In this document: positions 1 to 4,231 of the stretch, piece after piece
How the letters are laid out: the number at the start of each line of letters is the position of its first letter
Numbering within the stretch: position 1 is the stretch's first letter
Assembly (NCBI GenBank): GCA_016875645.1
Contig: VGPE01000188.1
Coordinates: 1-5,801, forward strand
From: Chloroflexota bacterium
GTDB lineage: Bacteria > Chloroflexota > Limnocylindria > Limnocylindrales > CSP1-4
Length of the DNA: 5,801 nt
Direction of reading: 5' to 3'
Made by a program: the position numbers and the translations under genes
The notes under the pieces: model-generated
Seen by the model: only the letters and a program-made list of their open reading frames with translations
What the model was told of the DNA's origin: nothing
Database searches by the model: none

Positions 1-186
1 CCTGCCGCCGTGCCCGCTCCGCCGCTCGATTCGACGATGGCTACTGGTGGCGGCAGTGCCGCGCGATCGAACGCCGCCGTGCCGACCTCGCGCCCGCGCG
101 ACACCCCCGGCCGCAGCGCGCCGTGTGCCGTCCGTACTGCCCTTGCCAGTGGCGACGGGCGGGCCTCGCCCCGTCCCGGCCGTCGG
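1..186. other. left-edge non-coding stretch, nothing recognised
   Basis: This stretch lies downstream of the multicopper oxidase stop, which is read leftwards. Open frames cross it on both strands, but they are by-products of high GC: their proteins are Arg/Pro/Ala-rich with no family motif, and they run antisense or out of frame into the oxidase gene. A short 6-bp inverted repeat (154-159 with 170-175, 10-nt loop) sits about 12 bp beyond the oxidase stop. It has no T-run, so it is at best a weak terminator candidate. Confidence 0.5.
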
Positions 187-1119
187 CTACTGGACCACCT
201 CGAACGTGCCCATCATTCCCATGTCCTCGTGCTCGAGCACGTGGCAGTGGAAGACGAACTGGCCGGTGTGATCCGTGAACTTGAGCTTCACCACCACGGT
301 CTGGCCGGCGCTGATGTCCCACGTCTCCTTGATGCGCTCGTACGCGGGCGGTGCCCTGCCATTCCGGCTGACCAGGACCTGGTCGACCCCGTGAATGTGG
401 ATGTAGTGCTCCGAACCGCCCGTGTTCCGCAGCGTCCACGTCTCGGTGGTGCCCAGCTTCGGCTGGGCGTCGATGCGCTCCGGGTCGAATGACTGGTTGT
501 TGATCGTCCAGCGGCCGCCGACGCGGGACCGGTCGAAATCGAACGTCCGGCTCGCCGCGGACGTTGCGTCCAGCACCGGCAGCGGCCGCAGCGTGGTCGG
601 GACCGAGCTGGTCTCGGTCAGGTCCCGGATGACGCGGAACTGCATGATGCTGCGCAGCGCACCGTCCCCTGCCAGGTTCTGGAGGACGAGGCGCTGGCCA
701 AGCCGGTTTGCGAAGTCCACCACGATCTCGATGCGCTCGCCGGGCCCGATCTTCGCGCGCGTGCGCCGGACGGGCTTGGGCAGGAGCCCCGACTCGGTGC
801 CGATCTGGGTGAACGCCTGGCCGTTGCTCAGCGCGATGTCGTAGGCACGCAGGTTCGAGGCGTTGAGGATGCGCAGCCGGTAACGACGGTCGCCCACGTT
901 GAAGTACAGCTGCGGGATGCCGTTGACCAGGATGTGATTGCCCAGGACGCCGTTGAGGTTCATGCGGTAGGCCAGCTGGTTGGCCGAGGTGAACGAGCGG
1001 TCGGTGAGCATCAGGGGCACGTCGAACTCACCCTTCGGCAGCGTCTGCGGCTCAGATGGGTCGTCGATGATGTACATGCCGGCGAGGCCCATCCAGACGT
1101 TGCGGCCGGTGACGTCCAT
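187..1119 (-). CDS. C-terminal fragment of multicopper oxidase (rest of domain 1, domains 2 and 3)
   Basis: This is the open frame after the stop codon, counted from the first ATG (1117-1119), giving 310 residues. It begins MDVTGRNVWMGLAGMYIIDDP, the segment that directly follows YHDHR in CotA-type oxidases, so the YHDH type 3 copper ligands lie just before this ATG and would be missing from a restarted product. It keeps the middle cupredoxin domain (for example GNHILVNG, RLRILNASN) and the last domain with HYIHIH and HCHVLEHEDMGMM. I see no convincing ribosome-binding site before the ATG, so independent translation is doubtful. An automated annotation would probably report this as a separate multicopper oxidase gene, but it is best read as the second half of the interrupted gene. 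Confidence 0.65.
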   Translation of the reverse strand: MDVTGRNVWMGLAGMYIIDDPSEPQTLPKGEFDVPLMLTDRSFTSANQLAYRMNLNGVLGNHILVNGIPQLYFNVGDRRYRLRILNASNLRAYDIALSNGQAFTQIGTESGLLPKPVRRTRAKIGPGERIEIVVDFANRLGQRLVLQNLAGDGALRSIMQFRVIRDLTETSSVPTTLRPLPVLDATSAASRTFDFDRSRVGGRWTINNQSFDPERIDAQPKLGTTETWTLRNTGGSEHYIHIHGVDQVLVSRNGRAPPAYERIKETWDISAGQTVVVKLKFTDHTGQFVFHCHVLEHEDMGMMGTFEVVQ

Positions 1120-1134
1120 GCGGTGGTCGTGGTA

Positions 1135-1137
1135 CTA
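1135..1137 (-). other. premature TAG at the WYHDH tryptophan codon
   Basis: On the minus strand the codons read ATG CAG TAG TAC CAC GAC CAC. A single base change (TGG to TAG; on the plus strand CCA to CTA at 1136) explains the stop. The surrounding residues on both sides are conserved family text, so no frameshift is involved. Confidence 0.85.
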
Positions 1138-1626
1138 CTGCATCGCGCCCCGCTCGTTGCCGCCGGACTCCCTGCCCGTGTAGGTGTAGGTCACGGCCGC
1201 GCCGCCGGGCTCTGCCAGGAAGGCATCAGGCTGTCCGTCGAAGTCGGAAGCCGAATGGTTCCCGTGGTTGTGCAGCGTCAGCGAGCCGGCCGCGGCGGGC
1301 AGCCGGTTCACCAGGCGGACGGTGGTCGTCGCCCCGGTCGGCCGGCGGATGGTCGGACCGGGGAAGGTGCCGTTGTAGGTCCACATCCTGGTCTTCGCGC
1401 CGGGCAGGACCGCGATCGATGCTTCGGCGGCCGTCAGCGTGATGTTCGCGCCCGTCAGGACCCTCGGGATCACGAGGGGCCGCGTGAACGACGCGTGGGA
1501 CGCATCGGCAGAAGGCGCTGCATCTGGCCCGGCGCTCGTCACGGCCAGGGCCAGCGCGGCCATCAGGGCCAGGCGACGCGTGGGGAGGCGCCGCGAGACT
1601 GCGTGCGCTGGCGAGGACGACTTCAC
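1135..1626 (-). CDS. N-terminal fragment of multicopper oxidase (signal peptide and first cupredoxin part)
   Basis: If translation stops at the TAG, this 163-residue product results. I chose the GTG at 1624-1626 because the protein then starts with a basic segment, SRRLPTRRLAL, followed by the hydrophobic run MAALALAV and an Ala-rich cleavage area. That is an export signal with a twin-arginine flavour, though the RR motifs are not canonical. A promoter-like pair sits just upstream at the distance expected for a leaderless message. The frame is open further upstream to 1773, but that extension overlaps the VOC gene and its ribosome site and reads as Arg-rich noise. ATG at 1561-1563 is an alternative start that would lose the basic signal region. 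The mature part carries TYNGTFPGPTIR (83-94), typical of the first cupredoxin strand region, and the first copper motif HNHG (119-122). Alone it lacks most copper ligands and cannot be a working oxidase. Confidence 0.7.
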   Translation of the reverse strand: MKSSSPAHAVSRRLPTRRLALMAALALAVTSAGPDAAPSADASHASFTRPLVIPRVLTGANITLTAAEASIAVLPGAKTRMWTYNGTFPGPTIRRPTGATTTVRLVNRLPAAAGSLTLHNHGNHSASDFDGQPDAFLAEPGGAAVTYTYTGRESGGNERGAMQ

Positions 1627-1634
1627 GAAGGCCC

Positions 1635-1665
1635 AGAATAGGCGGGGTCCGCGCCTCGTCGTCAA
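1635..1665 (-). promoter_or_regulatory. candidate promoter of the multicopper oxidase, leaderless type
   Basis: On the minus strand, TTGACG (1665-1660; 5 of 6 to the -35 consensus) is followed after 19 bases by TATTCT (1640-1635; 4 of 6 to the -10 consensus). Eight bases then separate the -10 from the GTG start at 1626. A transcript starting at or next to this GTG would be leaderless, and this agrees with the absence of a clear purine-rich ribosome site before it. The 19-bp spacer is longer than the ideal 17, so strength is uncertain. Confidence 0.45.
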
Positions 1666-1718
1666 GGCCCGACGCGCCCATTCACGCGGCCTCCCGGCCG
1701 TTCCGCCCGCCACCCGAC

Positions 1719-1723
1719 AGGAG
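1719..1723 (+). promoter_or_regulatory. ribosome-binding site deciding the VOC gene start
   Basis: AGGAG lies six bases before GTG 1730-1732. This selects that GTG over the longer upstream-open frame, which runs antisense through the oxidase signal peptide region. Confidence 0.75.
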
Positions 1724-1729
1724 CGACCC

Positions 1730-2095
1730 GTGCTGAACTTCAACTCCATCCTGCTCTCGTCCGGTAGCCCCACCGAGCTCAGTGCGTTCTACGCATCCAT
1801 CCTCGGGCCGCCGGCGTACGAGGGCGGCGGCTATTCGAGCTTCGCCGCCGGCAGCGGCTACATCACCGTCGGGCCGCACGACCGGGTCAGCGGTCGCAAC
1901 GCGAACCCCGAGCGCATCCTGCTCAACTTCGAGGCCGCCGACGTACAGGCGGAATTCGAACGGATCAGGGGCCTCGGCGCGCGAGTGGTGGCGACCCCCT
2001 ACCAGATGGACGAGATGGCGGGAGGCTGGATCGCGACCTTCGCCGACCCGGACGGCAACTACTTCCAGGTGATGTCGCTCTTCGAGATGGAGTAG
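1730..2095 (+). CDS. VOC-superfamily (glyoxalase/bleomycin-resistance fold) protein
   Basis: A 121-residue protein, the usual size for a single-chain VOC protein built of two beta-alpha-beta-beta-beta modules. The N-module reads FNSILLSS...LSAFYASILG (4-26), with the family's FY...LG pattern. The C-module ends in FADPDGNYFQV (104-114), matching the family F-x-DPDGN hallmark. Known members bind metals or small molecules and act as glyoxalases, ring-cleavage dioxygenases, epimerases or drug-sequestering proteins. Here the position that usually holds the first metal His appears as Asn5 or Ser6. The usual Glu after DPDGN appears as Gln113. A metal-dependent reaction is therefore doubtful, and a ligand-binding role is at least as likely. 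The gene diverges from the oxidase and has its own ribosome site. An inverted repeat follows its stop, so it is probably a single-gene unit. The family call is firm but the substrate is unknown. Confidence 0.85.
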   Translation: MLNFNSILLSSGSPTELSAFYASILGPPAYEGGGYSSFAAGSGYITVGPHDRVSGRNANPERILLNFEAADVQAEFERIRGLGARVVATPYQMDEMAGGWIATFADPDGNYFQVMSLFEME

Positions 2096-2098
2096 GTC

Positions 2099-2145
2099 GC
2101 CCGGGCGGGCGCGTCCGGCGCCGGCGCGCCGGCGCGCCGCCGGGC
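2099..2145. repeat. GC-rich inverted repeat after the VOC gene, possible terminator
   Basis: Starting four bases after the VOC stop, GCCCGG (2099-2104) can pair with CCGGGC (2140-2145). Between them lies a perfect 18-bp palindrome (2122-2139) made of two abutting GGCGCGCC octamers. The transcript could fold into a strong hairpin, but no U-run follows, so intrinsic termination in the classical sense is not shown. It could instead be a protein-binding palindrome. Confidence 0.4.
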
Positions 2146-2175
2146 TTGCAGGTGGCCGCGCCCCACGAGTAGATT
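2146..2175 (+). promoter_or_regulatory. weak candidate promoter of the ABC ATPase gene
   Basis: TTGCAG (2146-2151) and TAGATT (2170-2175) are separated by 18 bases. They match the -35 and -10 consensus at 3 and 4 positions respectively. A start near 2182 would leave a leader of about 50 bases that includes the ribosome site. This is the best pair in the gap but is weak. Confidence 0.3.
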
Positions 2176-2218
2176 GGCCGCGAGATCGGTGCCGGCGTCC
2201 GTGAGTCGCCGCGCCACT

Positions 2219-2224
2219 GGAGGG
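2219..2224 (+). promoter_or_regulatory. ribosome-binding site of the ABC ATPase
   Basis: GGAGGG lies about 9 bases before ATG 2234-2236. It supports this ATG rather than the in-frame TTG at 2174, whose added residues do not belong to the ATPase family. Confidence 0.7.
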
Positions 2225-2233
2225 AACCCTCGC

Positions 2234-3340
2234 ATGGCCGTCGCGTCGCTCAGCCTGCAGAACCTCGCCCGCCACTACGGCAAGGTCCGCGCGCTCGACG
2301 ATCTCTCGCTGGAGGTTCCCGAGGGGGCGTTCGTGACGCTGCTGGGCCCGTCCGGCTGCGGCAAGAGCACCACGCTCAACATCGTCGCCGGCCTCGACCG
2401 GCCCAACGCGGGCACCGTCTTGCTGGGTGACCGGGACATCACGAAGATGCCGCCCAACGAGCGGCGGATGGCGATGGTCTTCCAGAGCTACGCGCTCTAC
2501 CCGAACATGACCGTGTTCGACAACATCGGCTTCTCGCTCAAGCTGCGCAAACGGCCGTCATCGGAGATCACCTCCCGCGTGACCGCCGTCGCCGAGATGC
2601 TCGACATCGGGCACCTGCTCCACCGCAAGCCAGCCCAGTTGTCGGGCGGCCAGCAGCAGCGTGTGGCCCTTGGCCGGGCGCTGATCAAGGAGCCGCTCGT
2701 CTTCCTGCTCGACGAGCCGTTCAGCAACCTGGACGCCGCCCTCCGCAGCCGGATGCGCACCGAGGTCAAGCACCTCCATCTGCGCCTTGGGACCACGTCG
2801 ATCTTCGTCACCCACGACCAGGAGGAGGCCATGACGCTCTCCGATCTGATCGCCGTGATGCGTGAAGGCAAGCTGGTGCAGTTCGGGCCCCAGTCCGAGA
2901 TCTACGGCAAGCCCCGGAACACGTACGTCGCCACGTTCGTCGGCAAGCCCAAGATGAGCCTCATCGACGGGACGCTCGAGCAGCGCGCAGACCAGCTCGA
3001 TTTCGTCGGGCCCGGCATTCGCATCGGGCTGGGCAACCCCGCGGCGCTCGGCCTCCGAGACGGCCAATGGACCGACGTCGCGCTGGGAATCCGGGCCGAG
3101 GACGTGCGGGTCGTGAGCGCGGAATCGCCGAACATGCCGGGCAGCTTCGAGGCCTCGGTGCAGCTGCTGGAGCCCATCGGCTCGGACACGTTCGTGGAGC
3201 TGGCTGCCGGCCCGGCCTCGATCGTGGCCCGTGTAAACCCGGACCTGCCCCTCGAGATCGGGCAACTGGTGCGCGCGGAGATGAGCCCGGGCCGCGTGCA
3301 CCTCTTCGAGCGCAAGGGCGGCGAGCGCATCAACGCCTGA
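2234..3340 (+). CDS. ABC importer ATP-binding protein, MalK/UgpC/MsmK type
   Basis: A 368-residue cytoplasmic ATPase of the CUT1 carbohydrate-importer type, which drives uptake of sugars or glycerol-phosphate compounds through a membrane permease pair. The nucleotide-binding domain is complete: Walker A GPSGCGKST (38-46), Q-loop VFQ (82-84), signature LSGGQ (136-140), Walker B VFLLDEP (156-162), D-loop SNLD (164-167) and switch His194 in VTHD. Residues from about 240 to 360 form the C-terminal regulatory (TOBE/MalK-like) region, including GIRAEDV (285-291) and LEPIGSDTFVEL (312-323). Total length matches MalK and UgpC (about 360-370). The start is set by the GGAGGG ribosome site. No permease or substrate-binding gene lies in the window: the upstream gene is a VOC protein and the downstream gene is convergent. 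It may therefore be a stand-alone ATPase shared by several importers, as described for MsmK and MsiK. The substrate cannot be read from the sequence. Confidence 0.95.
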   Translation: MAVASLSLQNLARHYGKVRALDDLSLEVPEGAFVTLLGPSGCGKSTTLNIVAGLDRPNAGTVLLGDRDITKMPPNERRMAMVFQSYALYPNMTVFDNIGFSLKLRKRPSSEITSRVTAVAEMLDIGHLLHRKPAQLSGGQQQRVALGRALIKEPLVFLLDEPFSNLDAALRSRMRTEVKHLHLRLGTTSIFVTHDQEEAMTLSDLIAVMREGKLVQFGPQSEIYGKPRNTYVATFVGKPKMSLIDGTLEQRADQLDFVGPGIRIGLGNPAALGLRDGQWTDVALGIRAEDVRVVSAESPNMPGSFEASVQLLEPIGSDTFVELAAGPASIVARVNPDLPLEIGQLVRAEMSPGRVHLFERKGGERINA

Positions 3341-3351
3341 AGCACCCAGGT

Positions 3352-3370
3352 GCCGCCTATGAGCGGCGGC
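3352..3370. terminator. small hairpin at the convergent gene junction
   Basis: GCCGCC (3352-3357) can pair with GGCGGC (3365-3370) across a 7-base loop. It sits between the ATPase stop (3340) and the end of the oppositely oriented split-barrel gene, and overlaps the latter's stop codon (3357-3359). A symmetrical hairpin here could serve both transcripts, but there is no T-run on either side. Confidence 0.25.
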
Positions 3371-4151
3371 CCGGAAGCGCCTTCGAGGGCCGGACCACCA
3401 CCACGACGCGGTCCGCGTCGACGGCCATGAGGGCAGCCCAGTTGCGCTCCACCTCCGCGGGATCGCCCGTCGAGCTCAGGAGCGGCGCCATGGCGTCCCG
3501 AGCATCTGCACCCATAATGAACTCCGCGCGGCCCTCGATCGCCAGGAATCCGTCGGACTCCGGGTCCTCCACGTAGAGCGTGACGCGGGGGTCCATCCGG
3601 ATCGCCGTGGTTCGACGGGACCAGCCGAGCGACCCGAAGCGGACGGTCTCGCCGTCCCAATGGATGCGCACATGCGTGGCAAGCGGCGCGCTCTCACGAC
3701 CGTTGACGGCAAGGACCGCCGATGTGGCTGCCGTCAGGATCGCGGCCTGCGCGTCGCTGACCGGGAAGGGCGCCGGTGCCGCAGGCGTTGGAGGTTCGGT
3801 GGCAGGAACGGCTGCCGCCGCGTCGGCTGCCGCCGCGTCGGCTGCCGCCGCGTCGGCTGCCGCCGTGAGCTTGCCTTCGTCCACGGACAACGCTTCCACG
3901 GCCTCATCGGCGGCCTCGGCCTCGGCCTCATCGGTGGCCGCCGCGCCGGCTCCTTCGACCGTCACTGCCTCGAAGTTCTCGCGCACGGCCTGACCTGCGG
4001 CCATGGCGCCTCGGGTGAGTGCCCTCGAGAGGCCGAAGACCCGGCCAGCTGCGCCGACCGCGTCGTTGGTCATCCGGCGGACGAACGCGCGGCGCTCCAG
4101 GCCCGGCGGATCGGATCCGGGCGTCGGGTCGAGATCTTCGGGCTGCGGCAC
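3357..4151 (-). CDS. pyridoxamine 5'-phosphate oxidase-like split-barrel protein with long Ala-rich N-terminal extension
   Basis: A 264-residue protein. The C-terminal half (about 130-260) looks like the FMN/F420-binding split beta-barrel family: ILTAATSAVLAVNG (138-151), a strand pair around HWDGETVRFGSLGWSRRT (164-181), then the family-type run DPRVTLYVEDPE (187-198) and FLAIEGRAEF (202-211). Members are flavin- or F420-dependent oxidoreductases or cofactor-binding proteins, and the cofactor cannot be told from the sequence. The N-terminal 130 residues are unusual. A basic helix-like stretch ERRAFVRRMTNDAVG (19-33) runs on to ALTRG, followed by an acidic Ala/Glu segment (about 66-93), a repeat-encoded ADAAA linker (about 96-114) and a Pro/Ala hinge. 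The start is GTG at 4149-4151; no good ribosome site is seen, and a leaderless start is possible. ATG at 4071-4073 (Met27) is an alternative start. The gene is convergent with the ATPase and divergent from the MFS gene. Confidence 0.8.
   Translation of the reverse strand: MPQPEDLDPTPGSDPPGLERRAFVRRMTNDAVGAAGRVFGLSRALTRGAMAAGQAVRENFEAVTVEGAGAAATDEAEAEAADEAVEALSVDEGKLTAAADAAAADAAAADAAAAVPATEPPTPAAPAPFPVSDAQAAILTAATSAVLAVNGRESAPLATHVRIHWDGETVRFGSLGWSRRTTAIRMDPRVTLYVEDPESDGFLAIEGRAEFIMGADARDAMAPLLSSTGDPAEVERNWAALMAVDADRVVVVVRPSKALPGRRS
3811..3865. repeat. 15-bp tandem repeat inside the split-barrel gene
   Basis: The plus-strand unit gctgccgccgcgtcg occurs three times exactly (3811-3825, 3826-3840, 3841-3855), followed by the first 10 bases of a fourth copy (3856-3865). 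Read on the minus strand it encodes repeats of a five-residue ADAAA-type unit. The 15-bp period keeps the frame, so copy-number changes would only lengthen or shorten the linker. Confidence 0.95.
3900..3934. repeat. imperfect direct repeat in the acidic linker
   Basis: The 11-base string ggcctcatcgg occurs at 3900-3910 and 3924-3934 with a 24-base period; GGCCTC triplet-pairs lie between. It encodes the ADEA/TDEA-type acidic segment of the same protein. Together with the neighbouring 15-bp array, it suggests the linker grew by local duplication. Confidence 0.7.
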
Positions 4152-4231
4152 CGACCTACACTAGCAACCCGGCGCCCACGTGCGCGCCCGGTGGCGCCCT
4201 GATCCGCGCCTGATCGCTCCCGGAGTCGCGG
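4152..4231. promoter_or_regulatory. divergent control region between the split-barrel and MFS genes
   Basis: This is an 80-bp gap. On the minus strand, TGCTAGTGT (4166-4158) resembles an extended -10 element and lies six bases before the GTG at 4151, fitting a leaderless start. On the plus strand the overlapping TACACT (4157-4162) matches the -10 consensus at four positions and could serve the MFS gene. No good -35 is visible for either. An inverted repeat, GGCGCCCAC (4171-4179) with GTGGCGCC (4191-4198), and a direct repeat CCTGATC (4198-4204 and 4209-4215, 11-bp period) follow. They are possible operator or leader elements. Confidence 0.35.
4222..4225 (+). promoter_or_regulatory. ribosome-binding site of the MFS gene
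   Basis: GGAG lies six bases before the GTG at 4232-4234. It supports that GTG as the start. Confidence 0.65.

Larger units (their letters stand above)
187..1626 (-). pseudogene. CotA-like multicopper oxidase interrupted by one in-frame amber codon
   Basis: Read through position 164, this is a 479-residue protein, the normal size for three-domain bacterial laccases of the CotA / bilirubin-oxidase group. These are exported enzymes that oxidise phenols, metals or similar donors and reduce O2 to water. All four copper motifs are present: HNHG (119-122), YHDH (165-168), HYIHIH (407-412) and HCHVLEHEDMGMM (460-472). The last holds Cys461 for type 1 copper and Met471 as its likely axial ligand. 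Codon 164 is TAG (bases 1135-1137). Both halves are in the same frame with no other lesion, and the local text RGAMQ-stop-YHDHRM matches the CotA-type RGAxxWYHDHxM, so the ancestral codon was almost certainly TGG. Either this is a very recent inactivation or the base is a sequencing error. TAG also ends the gene itself and two neighbours, so reassignment of TAG to Trp is unlikely. The gene is divergent from the VOC gene, with a 103-bp gap. Confidence 0.88.

Noticed and set aside
154..175. 6-bp hairpin downstream of the oxidase as a terminator
   Set aside because: The stem is short and no T-run follows on the minus strand. At this GC content such stems are expected by chance.
41..439. Minus-strand open frame extending beyond the oxidase stop
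   Set aside because: It is out of frame with the oxidase and overlaps its best-conserved copper motifs. Its product is His/Arg/Gly-rich noise.
10..492. Plus-strand open frame at the left edge
   Set aside because: It has low-complexity composition and most of its length is antisense to the C-terminal oxidase domain. There is no ribosome site and no recognisable domain.
934..1641. Plus-strand 235-codon open frame antisense to the multicopper oxidase
   Set aside because: It runs antisense through conserved oxidase motifs, is Arg/Gly/Val-rich with no family signature, and is explained by the high GC of the opposite strand.
1682..2275. Minus-strand open frame over the VOC gene
   Set aside because: It is antisense to a clear VOC protein with its own ribosome site, and crosses into the ATPase start. 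There is no domain pattern.
2558..3301. Minus-strand open frame over the ABC ATPase
   Set aside because: It is antisense to a complete ATPase with all catalytic motifs. The His/Arg/Gly-rich product is typical of a GC shadow.
3811..3865. Tandem array considered as a CRISPR or mobile-element end
   Set aside because: Units are directly abutting 15-mers with no spacers, lie inside a coding frame and preserve it. This is a coding minisatellite.
3660..4202. Plus-strand open frames across the repeat region of the split-barrel gene
   Set aside because: They translate the 15-bp repeat into Gly/Cys/Arg or Ala/Ser strings and have no domain. The minus-strand frame contains the recognisable split-barrel half and has better coding character.
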